Positions 20,559-29,452 of a DNA stretch of 64,000 bases are shown in pieces. Source of the stretch: Mycoplasma iguanae (lineage in GTDB: Bacteria; Bacillota_I; Bacilli_A; Mycoplasmatales; Metamycoplasmataceae); contig NZ_CP102734.1 in assembly GCF_024722375.1 (NCBI RefSeq), positions 124,001 through 188,000 of the forward strand, written 5' to 3'. The position numbers and the translations under genes are program-made. Within the stretch, counting starts at the first letter, position 1. Every line of letters starts with the position of its first letter. The notes beneath the pieces were generated by a model, which had not been told where the DNA came from, did not search any database, and saw only the letters and a list, made by a program, of their open reading frames with translations.

Positions 20559-22511
20559 TTATTGAATTTTAGCTAATCATTTTAAAATTTTTTGAGCGAT
20601 TTGGTTTGCTTCAAAACCATGTAATTCATAGACAATTTGTCCGTCTGCAGAAGCACCAAATGTATCTGAAAAATGACCATTAAATTTATTGTATGTTGCT
20701 AATTTATATCACATTGAATCATTTGAAGCTTCAATGGCAAAAATTGGTTTTTGATCAATTTTTAGCTTTTTAATTAGTACTTCATCATTTACTAAGTCAT
20801 TTAGAATCGGTACAGAAATTAATTGAGCTAAAATATTTTCTGATTTTAAAATATTTAATACTTTTTCTGCTAACTCCACTTCACTACCAGAAGCCAATAA
20901 AGTTAATTGAAAATGATCATTTTCAATAATGTGATAAGCTGCTTCTAAATTGTTTTTAGCTAAATTGTAAGATTTTAAAGGTTGGCGACAACCAATAATT
21001 GCATATTGTTCTTTTTTTGAACTAAAAGCTTTTTTAAAAGCTAATAGCATTTCTGATTCATCACAAGGGCGAACTACTTTAAAATTGGGGATAGATCTTA
21101 AACCTGTAATTTGTTCGATTGGTTGATGAGTTGGTCCATCACCACCAACTTGATAAGAATCATGGGTATAAATATGAATGTTTGTTAATTCCATCAATGA
21201 AGCTAATCTTAGGGCACTTTTAGCATAATCTGAAAACACTAAAAAAGTAGCATCAAGTGTTTTAAAGTTACTATATAAATTAATTCCATTATTAATAGCT
21301 GTCATTGCAAATTCACGAATCCCGTATTTAATATTTTTACCACCTTGTCAAAAATCTAAATTTCATCCAACTTTACAAGCAGCTTTTAAATCGGCTGATC
21401 CACCTAAAACATTTCATGCATTTTGATCAATATGTTCCATAATTGTAGGAATATAATCACGGGTAGCTAAATTAGATTTTGCAAAACTAACATCAAAACT
21501 AGGAAGTGGTAATTGATTATTTATTAATTTTAACAATTCATTGGCTAGTTCAGGAAAATGATTTGAGTATTCAGTGAATAATTCTTTCCATTGATCATAT
21601 TTTTGGTTTTTATCTTTTATGATTTGAGCACCATATTGATAGTTACTTTCATCATATTCAAAAGGTTCAAAAGTTTTAAAATCAAGCGCTTTTTTATATT
21701 GAATTGTTGCTTCTGGGCTCAAAATTCCATTATGACCTTTAGGAGTATTTGCCACAGCAGTGCCTTTAGCAATTTCAGTTCTTACTTGAATATAAGTTGG
21801 TTGATCTGATTTTTTAGCTAACTCAATGGCTGCTAAAAAATTCTGTGTGTTATCATTTTCCATAATAATAACATTGAAATTTTGCGATTTGAAATATTGT
21901 TGAAAATCAATGTTATTTACTTCTGCTGAACTGGAATCAATTTGCATTGCATTATAGTCATGAATTAAAATTAATTTGTTTAATTTTAAAGTACCAGCCA
22001 ATTGAATTGCTTCCAGTGCTACTCCTTCTTGTATACAACCATCTCCATGAACTACAAAAATGTGATTATCAATTATACGATAATTTTTTTTGTTAAATTT
22101 TTGCGCTAGATATTGTTGAGCAATGGCCATTCCCACACCCATGGCAATTCCTTGTCCTAATGGACCAGTTGATGCATCAACAAATTCTAATTTATCCATT
22201 TCAGGATGGGAAGGAGTTTTAGAATTTAAGATTTTATGGTTGATTAAATCTTCTTTATTCAAAATACCTAAAAAATTGTATAGTGAATAAATAGTTAAAG
22301 ATCCATGACCCGCACTCAGAACAAAACGATCACGATTAATTCATTTTGGATCTTTAGTTGTAAATTTCATTACATTACCCACAAGGTTAGCGATTAAATT
22401 TGTTGCACCTAAAGCCATTCCTAAATGACCTTGTTTTGCATGATTAATTGCGTCTAAGGAAATTCCACGCATCGCTGAAACTAAAGCTTCATGCTTTTCT
22501 AAGTTTATCAT
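20559..22511 (-). CDS. tkt: Transketolase
   Basis: 650 aa after joining three UGA-split segments. ThDP signature region VVHGDGCIQEGVALEA, STGPLGQGIAMGVG, and the central THDSYQVGGDGPTHQPIEQ motif with its conserved Asp and His. It moves two-carbon units between pentose and glycolytic phosphates. Start ATG 22511 is preceded by AAAGGTG; a longer reading from 22577 would only add residues out of the family. It starts 2 bases beyond the ulaA stop codon, so it is translated with the PTS genes, pointing to a pentose-type PTS substrate. Confidence 0.95.
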
Positions 22512-22512
22512 T

Positions 22513-24063
22513 TTACACCTTTGCAACTTGTTTGTGATTGTTTTTGTTACCAGGTCAAGAAGGAATAAATTTAGCAAAAATTCCGTCCATTACTAAACCT
22601 AAGTAAAGGATAATTGCTCCTACAAGGGCAACATATTTGTTAATTTTTCCAAGTAATCCTGGGAATGCAGCAATGATGTAGTCAGTATCACCTCAGTTTA
22701 GTGAATTTAGGTTAACATCACTTTCTTGTGCTTTTGCTAAAGTATCTAGCGCAGAATTACTTGCTGGTACTCATGAACCTGCAATGAAAATAATTGGAAT
22801 AAAGGTAATGAAAATACCCATCACAAATGAACCGATAATAGCTCCTCAAATTCCACCTTTAACATTTCCAAATACTCCTGAAGTTGCCCCTAAGAAAAAG
22901 TGTGGTACTAAACCAGGTAAAATTACTGCAGCTGCAGCTGAACTATGATCAATTGCAATTGTGATAAACATTGCAACAATTCCACCGGCAAATGATGATA
23001 GAAAACCAATAATTACAGCATTTGGTGCATAAGGGAAAACAACAGGACAGTCCACAGCAGCTTTTGAATTTTTAATTAATTTTTCACTAATCCCTTTAAA
23101 CATTGGAACCAATTCACCAATAAATAAACGCACTCCAGCTAAGATGATTTCCACACCTGCTGTAAATGTAAAAGCTTGAACAAACATTGTTACAAGTCAA
23201 TTTGAACTACTTAAAATATTGACAACATTTTCCTTACCTGCAATAATGCTAGTTGTTCCATCAATTGTTTGGTGGAATTTACCCATTTCATACATAATTC
23301 CAGCAGGTAAGAAAGCGATCATATAGAAAATAAAGATTGTTAATGAAATAGATACCATTGTATTTCTAAAAAAGTAAAGTGACTGAGGAAATTTAATTTG
23401 TTCAGTTGATAAAACTTTACCTTTTTTAATTTTGTAAATAACTTCACCAATTAGCCCACTCATTGCATAACCAAAACCACCTGTATGTCCCATTCCGATT
23501 TCGTTTGTACCAATGATTTGTCTCATATATCTTTGATTCACAGCAGGTGAAATAACCATGTATGCAGCAAGCACTAAGGCACCAATAATTAAAGCAATGG
23601 CAAAATCACCAGCATTATTTTGGAAGTCTAATCCCACTGCATATAAAGTTGCTGCTAAAGCTAATGATGTGTAGTATAAAACATGTCCTGATAAGAAAAC
23701 ATATTTTAATCTTGATAGCAATGCTAATAAAATATTAGCAATCATCCCTACAACCATGATTAGTGAACCTAAAGTTGCAATGGCTGGTAAAGCATTTGCT
23801 AAAATACCAGCAAAGGCATCGTTATTAGGAATGATGCCATTCAAACTATAAGTTTCTTGAAATAAAGGCTGGAATTTTTGAAGTGAACCTACTAATACTC
23901 CAGCTCCTCCACCCAAAATTAGAAAACCAATTATTACTTTAAAAACACTAATAATTGTTTGTGATACTTTTTTTCTTTGTATTAAAGCTCCAATTAAAAC
24001 AAAGATACCAACCAAAAAAGCTGGAACTGATACAAAGTCTTTTAAAAAAATTAAAAATCACAT
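22513..24063 (-). CDS. ulaA: PTS EIIC, ascorbate family (UlaA-like)
   Basis: 516 aa integral membrane protein, 10 or more helices, beginning MWFLIFLKDFVSVPAFLVG (the first Trp is UGA) after AAGGAGG. Motifs shared with UlaA: IIGFLILGGGAGVLVGSL near the N-terminus, GMGHTGGFGY in the middle, and FPYAPNAVIIGFLSSF late. It imports and phosphorylates its sugar together with IIB and IIA just upstream. The UlaA family also contains pentitol or pentose transporters, so L-ascorbate is not certain; no UlaG/D/E/F enzymes are nearby. Confidence 0.9.
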
Positions 24064-24082
24064 TTTAGTTCCTCCTTAATGA

Positions 24083-24364
24083 CTATTTGTTTTTATTTTC
24101 AAAATATTTTTGAAGCTTTTCTTCTAGTTCTTGTTTCGATAAAATATTTGTTAGAATAATTTTATCTTCTTCAGGAAAGTCCAAAGCTGGAGCAACATCT
24201 GCTCCAACTACAATTAAATCAACTCCTTCTTTAGAAAAAGAGGAAATATTTGTGTGTTCTACACTTTCATATTGAATTCCCATTGAGTCCAAAACACTTT
24301 TTACATTGATTTCCATCAACAGTGATGATCCCAAACCAGAACCACAAACACATTTAATATTCAT
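24083..24364 (-). CDS. ulaB: PTS EIIB, ascorbate/lactose type
   Basis: 93 aa. The phosphorylated Cys is most likely Cys7 in the loop CGSGLGSSLLM that opens the protein, as in UlaB. It takes phosphate from IIA (next gene upstream) and gives it to the sugar bound by the IIC product. It starts 1 base beyond the IIA stop, with AAAGGAG inside the IIA 3' end. Confidence 0.92.
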   Translation of the reverse strand: MNIKCVCGSGLGSSLLMEINVKSVLDSMGIQYESVEHTNISSFSKEGVDLIVVGADVAPALDFPEEDKIILTNILSKQELEEKLQKYFENKNK

Positions 24365-24365
24365 G

Positions 24366-24815
24366 TTAATCTCCTTTATATTTATTAACCACTGTTCAAA
24401 ATTGTTCTAAATTTTGAACAGTTAATATCTCTTGTTTGAAATTTTTATCCATAAAATACATTGCAAAATCTTGAATAAACCCCATATGAGAATCTGAGTC
24501 TGGTGTAGATAAAGTAATAATTATTCTAGCTGTTTTATCTGCTTGATCATTAAAGGTTACTGCTTCACTTAATATTAAAGTTGAAACAGCAGGTTTTAAT
24601 GAATAATTACCAGGAGCAGCATGAAGTAAAGCGATACCTTTTTCTAAGACATAGTATGCACCATATTGTTTTGTAGATTCTAATATTGCTGTTTCCAGTT
24701 TTTCTGTAGCTTGTCCTTTATCCACAAGTTTTTGAACACCTAATTTAATAACATCTTTTCAATTTAATTTTTCTTTAATTCAAAATACATTATTTTGGTC
24801 AAATATTTTTTGCAT
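24366..24815 (-). CDS. ulaC: PTS EIIA, mannitol/fructose/ascorbate type
   Basis: 149 aa after including N- and C-terminal pieces split by UGA. Active-site His65 in KGIALLHAAPG. The true start is ATG 24815 (MQKIFDQNNVFW). Its ribosome-binding site AAGGAAAT overlaps the stop of the small upstream gene. It accepts phosphate from HPr and passes it to IIB. Confidence 0.9.
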
Positions 24816-24825
24816 TTTTATTTCC

Positions 24826-25125
24826 TTAATTGTTAGCGAATGCTAAATAAAACATGAGAATTCCAAAAATAATAAATATGAAAATGAATGCTATGATTAC
24901 TCATATTCCAGCTTTTGGGGAAGTTTTAGTTTCTCATTTTTTGGGTTTAGGCATAGAATTTAATATAAAAAATTTATTAGGATTAGAATTTTTATCTAAA
25001 TTATCTTTTTCAATTTTATAAATCAATTGTTGCATTTCTTCTGCAGTAAGTTTTTTGATTTTTTCAGAATTTTGACCATACAAATCAATCAATTTATTTT
25101 TTAAAAAATTTATGTCATTATCCAT
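24826..25125 (-). CDS. Small tail-anchored protein of unknown function
   Basis: 99 aa (63 before the first UGA). The N-terminal ~65 residues are hydrophilic and charged, with LTAEEMQQLIYKIEKD predicted helical; the C-terminus is one membrane helix (IIAFIFIFIIFGILMFYL), so it is probably tail-anchored. Its ATG overlaps the upstream peptidase-like frame by one base (TAATG), and it is followed closely by ulaC. I do not recognise the family. Position says it is made together with the PTS components, but a role in transport is only inference. Confidence 0.75.
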
Positions 25126-25778
25126 TATTTACCTCATTTTAAAAATAACTTTATTAAATCTGCAAAAGGCTCAATAGGTATTGTGATTATTTTTTGGATT
25201 AAAGTTCATTTTTTATATTTAAAATATTTTTTAGCTTGTTCAAATTCATGAACTGTAAGGTATTCTTTTAAAACTTTTTCGGTTTGTTTTAAAGATAATT
25301 GATGATTTTGTCTTTGTAAAAAATAATCAATTAATATAAGTAATAAAAAAAGTAAACCAAAAATTATTGCAAGTATTCAAATACTAAAAATTAAGCAAAA
25401 AGCCAAAACTCAAAAAGAAATAAATAAAAAGTATTTGATAATTTGTTTTTTAGGCTAAATGATTTCATGGATCAACAATATTAAATTTACGAAACTATAA
25501 ATATTTGCTTCTAAATAGAGTTTATTTAGATTAATAAAGCTTTTTTTGAAATTAATATTATTTAATCAAAAATTAGCCTCTTTATCGTTTATTTGCAAAG
25601 TAATTTCTTTAGATTTTAAAAAATTTTGAAAAATAACGCCAGGATAAACATTTTTTAAATTTATTTTTCTGTATTTAATTTTCAGATTTTCTGCATAAAT
25701 ATAAAGCACAAATAAAGCAACAAAAATCCAAAATAAAACGAAAAATAAACCATAATAATTTAATTGTATTTCTCACAT
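25125..25778 (-). pseudogene. Decayed YugP-like membrane zinc metallopeptidase with in-frame TAG at the active site
   Basis: One frame of 217 codons, broken only by TAG at 25455-25457. Part 1 (107 aa) starts MWEIQLNYYG, has one membrane helix, and ends in IHEII directly before the stop. Part 2 (109 codons) resumes PKKQIIKYF with two membrane helices and ends EPFADLIKLFLKWGK. Length, helix order and the HE dipeptide resemble the YugP/Zn-peptidase-2 family (about 225 aa, HExxH). The TAG falls exactly where the second zinc His of HExxH would be. Both ends keep the TAATG overlaps with neighbours, so decay may be recent. Alternatives: an unrelated membrane protein, two short proteins, or readthrough. 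Confidence 0.55.
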
Positions 25779-26341
25779 TATTTTTTATCTGAACTTAATA
25801 AATTATTTCTTTTAAAAAAATTAATTCATTTTAATTGGTCAATATTATTTTTCATTTTTTCGCTTTCAAATTTAATTTTTTCACCCAATTCTTCAAAAGT
25901 TAAAATTGGATAATTTGTTGAATTTTTTACCATAGAGTTAGGATTGTTTTTGATAAAAATTATTTCAAAAGTAACTTTATATTTACTTAGTAATTTTTCA
26001 ATTTCTTGATATTTATTTTCTGAATTTAAGTTAATAATTTCTTGATTATTAGAAAAAATAATTTCAGACAATATATAAATTTTTTTATCAGTAACAATAA
26101 TTGCAGGAATTAAGCTTTTTTTCACTTTGGCATGTGGGTTTTTTATTAATATATTTATAAAAAGTTTTAAATTGTTTAGCATTGCAAAAAAATGAAATTT
26201 TTCAACACTTTTTTGAGAAAGTAATTTCATAGATCCCTTATCTAGATCCATTTTTTTATTTGTATAAATTCTCCAGATAACAACAGCTAGCAAAATTACA
26301 ATTAAAATTGAACTAAAAATTATTAGAAATAATTTAAGCAT
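25778..26341 (-). CDS. Membrane-anchored protein of unknown function, first gene of the PTS operon
   Basis: 187 aa including a C-terminal piece after one UGA. It has an N-terminal membrane helix (LFLIIFSSILIVILLAVVIW) and then a mostly soluble domain with alternating strand-like segments such as SLIPAIIVTDKKIYILS. A weak resemblance to NERD-type domains exists but is not enough to name it. It is the promoter-proximal gene behind the palindrome at 26367, and its stop overlaps the next gene's ATG (TAATG). RBS TTGAGGT. Confidence 0.75.
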
Positions 26342-26366
26342 ATTTTTACCTCAATTAATTTATGGA

Positions 26367-26381
26367 TGGACTTAAAGTCCA
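26367..26381. promoter_or_regulatory. Palindrome 1, candidate RpiR operator
   Basis: TGGACTTAAAGTCCA is a perfect 15-base palindrome in the divergent promoter region. It lies just downstream of a minus-strand TATAAT (26398-26403) for the PTS operon, a position suited to repression. It shares the form TGRA...TYCA with palindrome 2. Confidence 0.6.
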
Positions 26382-26397
26382 AATAAATTTTATATAA

Positions 26398-26403
26398 ATT
26401 ATA
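26398..26403 (-). promoter_or_regulatory. -10 box of the seven-gene PTS operon
   Basis: Minus-strand TATAAT. Transcription would begin near 26391, about 50 bases ahead of the first ATG at 26341. No clear -35 box is seen; palindrome 2 covers that position. Confidence 0.5.
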
Positions 26404-26420
26404 TTTTTATCTTTTTAATG

Positions 26421-26435
26421 TGAAAGGAACTTTCA
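26421..26435. promoter_or_regulatory. Palindrome 2, candidate RpiR operator
   Basis: TGAAAGGAACTTTCA is a 15-base palindrome that overlaps the -35 positions of both the regulator promoter (-10 at 26454) and the PTS operon promoter (-10 at 26398). One bound dimer could control both directions. Confidence 0.58.
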
Positions 26436-26453
26436 TAATTAAAATTAATAAGC

Positions 26454-26459
26454 TATAAT
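26454..26459 (+). promoter_or_regulatory. -10 box of the RpiR-type regulator gene
   Basis: TATAAT ends 6 bases before the ATG at 26466. There is no room for a ribosome-binding site and none is present, so the mRNA would be leaderless. Confidence 0.55.
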
Positions 26460-26465
26460 TATTTT

Positions 26466-27302
26466 ATGAACAGTGAAAAAGCTTCTTTTCCAATCATAAC
26501 TAAAAAATTTAATTTAACTGATGTTGAAGAAAATATTTTAAATTTTATTAATTCTTTAAAATTAGAACCTTTTAATTTAACTTCATTAGAATTATCAAAA
26601 AAAGTTTTTTGTTCGGAAGCTTCTATCTCACGTTTTGTAAAACGCTATGGCTTTAGTTCTTACAGAAATTTTGTTTTTTATGTCAACAAAAAAATTGAAG
26701 AACTTAAGTCACAAACCAGAAATATTCATAATACAAAAGAAGATTTAGTAATTTTGAATAATATTCATAATTACTCTTTTCAAAATACGATTAATAATTT
26801 TAATATAGAACAAATTTATCAAGCAGCCAATCTTATTAATGTTTCCAAAAAAATTATGTGTATTGGAGTAGGTTCATCTAACAAATTAGCAAATGAACTA
26901 TCATCTAATCTAGCAAAATCAGGAAAAAATGTTTTATTTAGTGAAGACTTTCACACAATTATGCCGTTAATTGGTTTATTAAACAAAAATTCTTGTGTAA
27001 TTGTGGTATCAAATAATTTAAATAATAAAGAAATTATTTTTTCCATTCAACAATCTAGAAATCAAGGCGCAAAAATTATTGTTATTACTTCCAATGGCAA
27101 AAATCAATTTTCAGATTTAATAGATATCAAAATTCTTTATGAAAAAATTCATGATAATACTAAAAATGTTCCAGTTGCATCTAAGTTATCATCAATCATC
27201 ATTATTGATTGTTTATTTGAAATTTATATGAATTTAGATAAAAAATATAGAAAAAATATTTACAAAACAGATAAAATTTTGCAAAAATGAAGACAAAGTT
27301 AG
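26466..27302 (+). CDS. RpiR-family transcriptional regulator (HTH plus SIS)
   Basis: 278 aa. N-terminal HTH_6 domain (~1-80, with SLELSKKVFCSEASISRFVKRYGF as the DNA-reading helices), then a SIS sugar-phosphate-binding domain (~105-245: GVGSSNKLANEL, VIVVSNNLNNKEI, KIIVITSN). Such proteins sense sugar phosphates and regulate sugar uptake genes. It is divergent from the PTS-transketolase operon with two palindromes in the 124-base gap, so it most likely controls that operon and itself. The end is reached through one UGA (Trp). Confidence 0.9.
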
Positions 27303-27444
27303 TTTTAAATATTAATGTGTGTAATTATCAATTAGCTTTTGATTATAATTGACTTTTCCTTGTAAATAAATATAGGAAATGTAGTTTAATGCAAGTATAT
27401 AATATTTATTATTTTCTTGTCATATATATTCATCTTCTGAACTG

Positions 27445-27887
27445 ACTTCTAAACAGGGCAGTAAAATGCTTTCACGACGAATATGTTCTTGGTTGAGTGC
27501 ATAAGAGTAACTATAAACACTAGAAACAAAAAGATTTGTTAGTATTTTTGCAAAAAAATAATTAACAGAATTATCTAATTTTTCTAAATCTTTATTTTTA
27601 TAATCCATCACATATGTATGTGATGTAGCAACAAAATCATAATCATGATAAAAACTATAACCTACACTACCATCTTTATTAATAGTTAGTTGATTTCTAA
27701 AAATAGGAATTGTTGGATCTAAATCATCCTTATTAATATACTTATAAGAATTATTTTTTGAACTAGTAACAACCTTAATGTAATTATCTTGAGCTTGATC
27801 AAGCAAATTATAATTTTTTAATGTCAATGATCCTGGAACAGTTATAAACTCAAATAAATCATCTAGTTTAAACGATTTTCAAATAAT
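27445..27887. repeat. Direct repeat copy B (second recognition domain)
   Basis: This 443-base unit is nearly identical over long stretches to copy A at 28088-28529 (442 bases), in the same orientation and offset by about 642 bases. The one-base length difference matches the A5 to A4 change in copy A. Confidence 0.85.
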
Positions 27888-28055
27888 ATTTGTTTTATCT
27901 TGTAAATAAGTTAATTCATACTTAGCTTTTTGTGCTTCATATTTAGCTTTTTGAGCTTCATACAATCTAATTGTTTTTTGCTCTTTATATTCTTTAGCTT
28001 GCTCCATTAAATCTTTTATATAATCAGTAGCAAGCGTATAATATTTACCATCTTC

Positions 28056-28071
28056 TATATATATATATATA
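28056..28071. repeat. (TA)8 dinucleotide tract inside the S gene
   Basis: Eight TA units in coding sequence at the start of the spacer region. Changes of unit number alter the frame: eight units join the downstream frame to ATG 28079, and one more unit would join it to the preceding segment of domain 1. Confidence 0.85.
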
Positions 28072-28087
28072 TTGGTCATCCGGTTTA

Positions 28088-28529
28088 ACTTCTAAACAGG
28101 GTAGTAAAATACTTTCACGACTGATATTTTCTTGGTTTAATTTATATGAATAATTGTAGATATTGTTAGTAAAAGATTTGATAGTATTTTTGCTAAAAAA
28201 TGATTAACTGAATTATCTAATTTTTCTAAATCTTTATTTTTATAACTTAAAATACACGTATCAGCAGTTGCGACAAAATCATAATCATGATAAAAGCAAT
28301 AACCTACACTACCATTTTTATTAATAGTTAGTTGATTTCTAAAAATAGGAATTGTTGGATCTAAATCATCCTTATTAATATACTTATAAGAATTATTTTT
28401 TGAACTAGTAACAACCTTAATGTAATTATCCTGCACTTGATCAAGCAAATTATAATTTTTTAGTGTCAATGATCTTGAAACAGTTATAAACTCAAACAAA
28501 TCACCTAGTTTAAACGATTTTCAAATAAT
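28088..28529. repeat. Direct repeat copy A (first recognition domain)
   Basis: This unit is the partner of 27445-27887. The best-conserved block runs from about 28276 to 28480, with only scattered differences. Such a pair is a substrate for recombination or gene conversion. Confidence 0.85.
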
Positions 28530-28746
28530 TTCACCCATAATTTATTCCTTATTTATTATTTAACAAGACTGTTTTTCACCAAATCATAAATTAAATTCAG
28601 ATCATGTTTTTTACAAAATTTAAAAATTATCCAGTTTGAATATTTTTAGTATTTTAATTTTACTAGCATTTTATATATTTATAATAATAAAGAAATTTTA
28701 ATTTTATGTTAAAATAAAAAACGTTACTTAATGTAACCATTCTAAA

Positions 28747-28790
28747 AAGGTTCTAAATCTAAATATTTTTAAAAAAATATTTAGTACCTT
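28747..28790 (+). promoter_or_regulatory. Structured leader of rplU (possible L21 autoregulatory leader)
   Basis: AAGGT (28747-28751) pairs with ACCTT (28786-28790). It encloses a 12-bp stem CTAAATATTTTT/AAAAATATTTAG (28759-28784), all within 30 bases of the rplU ribosome-binding site. L21 leaders with autoregulatory roles are known in Firmicutes; identity with that family is not shown here. Confidence 0.4.
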
Positions 28791-28817
28791 CAAGATGAGC
28801 CATTATTAAGGAGAAAT

Positions 28818-29117
28818 ATGTTTGCAATTATTCAAACTGGTGGTAAACAATTACTTGTCAAAAAAGATGATACTATCTTTATTGAAAAAATTGAAGGTAA
28901 CGAAGGTGATATAGTTACTTTTGATCAAGTACTAGTTTTAGACCAAAAAATCGGAGCACCTTTAGTTACTGGAGCAACAGTAACTGGTGTGATTGAAAAA
29001 CAAGGAAAACAAAAGAAAATTATTGTTTATCGTCACAACGCAAAATCAACTCACAAAAGAAAATTAGGACATCGTCAACCTTATACAAGAGTAAAAATTA
29101 CGGAATTGAAAGGATAA
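28818..29117 (+). CDS. rplU: Ribosomal protein bL21
   Basis: 99 aa 50S protein starting MFAIIQTGGKQ, with the family end segment HKRKLGHRQPYTRVKI. It binds 23S rRNA and L20. RBS AAGGAG. It is followed after 6 bases by rpmA; the Prp protease gene that normally lies between the two in Firmicutes is missing. Confidence 0.98.
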   Translation: MFAIIQTGGKQLLVKKDDTIFIEKIEGNEGDIVTFDQVLVLDQKIGAPLVTGATVTGVIEKQGKQKKIIVYRHNAKSTHKRKLGHRQPYTRVKITELKG

Positions 29118-29123
29118 TCAGAA

Positions 29124-29381
29124 ATGGCAAAGACAAAAGCTGGTGGTTCGACTCGTAATGGTCGTGATTCCAAAGGAAGACGTTTAGGATTAAAATTAGG
29201 TGATGGTCAATTTGCAACAGCTGGTGCAATAATTTTTAGACAAAGAGGAACAAAAATCTTCCCCGGTACTAATGTGGGAAGAGGAAATGATGATACTCTT
29301 TTTGCTTTAATTGAGGGATACGTAAAATACGAAACTAAGAAAAATCGTAAATATGCATCCGTTTATACAGAAAGACAATAA
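29124..29381 (+). CDS. rpmA: Ribosomal protein bL27
   Basis: 85 aa, opening [16 protein letters not shown]. The N-terminal tail reaches the peptidyl-transferase centre in the mature ribosome. There is no cleavable N-terminal extension of the type found in most Firmicutes L27, consistent with the missing prp gene between rplU and rpmA. A terminator follows. Confidence 0.97.
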   Translation: MAKTKAGGSTRNGRDSKGRRLGLKLGDGQFATAGAIIFRQRGTKIFPGTNVGRGNDDTLFALIEGYVKYETKKNRKYASVYTERQ

Positions 29382-29391
29382 TTTTCATGCT

Positions 29392-29422
29392 AAAAATCTT
29401 ACAAATTAATGTAAGATTTTTT
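29392..29422 (+). terminator. Terminator after rpmA
   Basis: AAAAATCTTAC (29392-29402) pairs with GTAAGATTTTT (29411-29421) and T residues follow. Confidence 0.85.
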
Positions 29423-29452
29423 TATTGACAGAATTAATATATAAGGAGCACT

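Larger units (their letters stand above)
27312..28538 (-). pseudogene. Restriction specificity subunit (S, HsdS/BcgI-B-like), frameshifted and possibly phase-variable
   Basis: Expected protein about 408 aa. It has two target-recognition domains, each opening W-KSFKL-DLFEFIT, containing VVTSSKNNSYKYINKDDLDP and GSVGY-FYHDYDF, and ending RESILLPCLEV. They are joined by a helical spacer with YEAQKAK repeats. The N-terminal frame (start 28538) runs into TAA at 28137, because an A4 run (28171-28174) replaces the A5 run seen in the second copy. A (TA)8 tract at 28056-28071 shifts the frame back again. ATG 28079 can restart an intact 255-codon product with the spacer and second domain. No methylase or nuclease gene lies nearby. 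Confidence 0.72.

Noticed and set aside
29425-29430. TTGACA as -35 box of an obg promoter
   Set aside because: The matching -10 would fall on the ATG at 29453, and a good ribosome-binding site lies between; probably chance.
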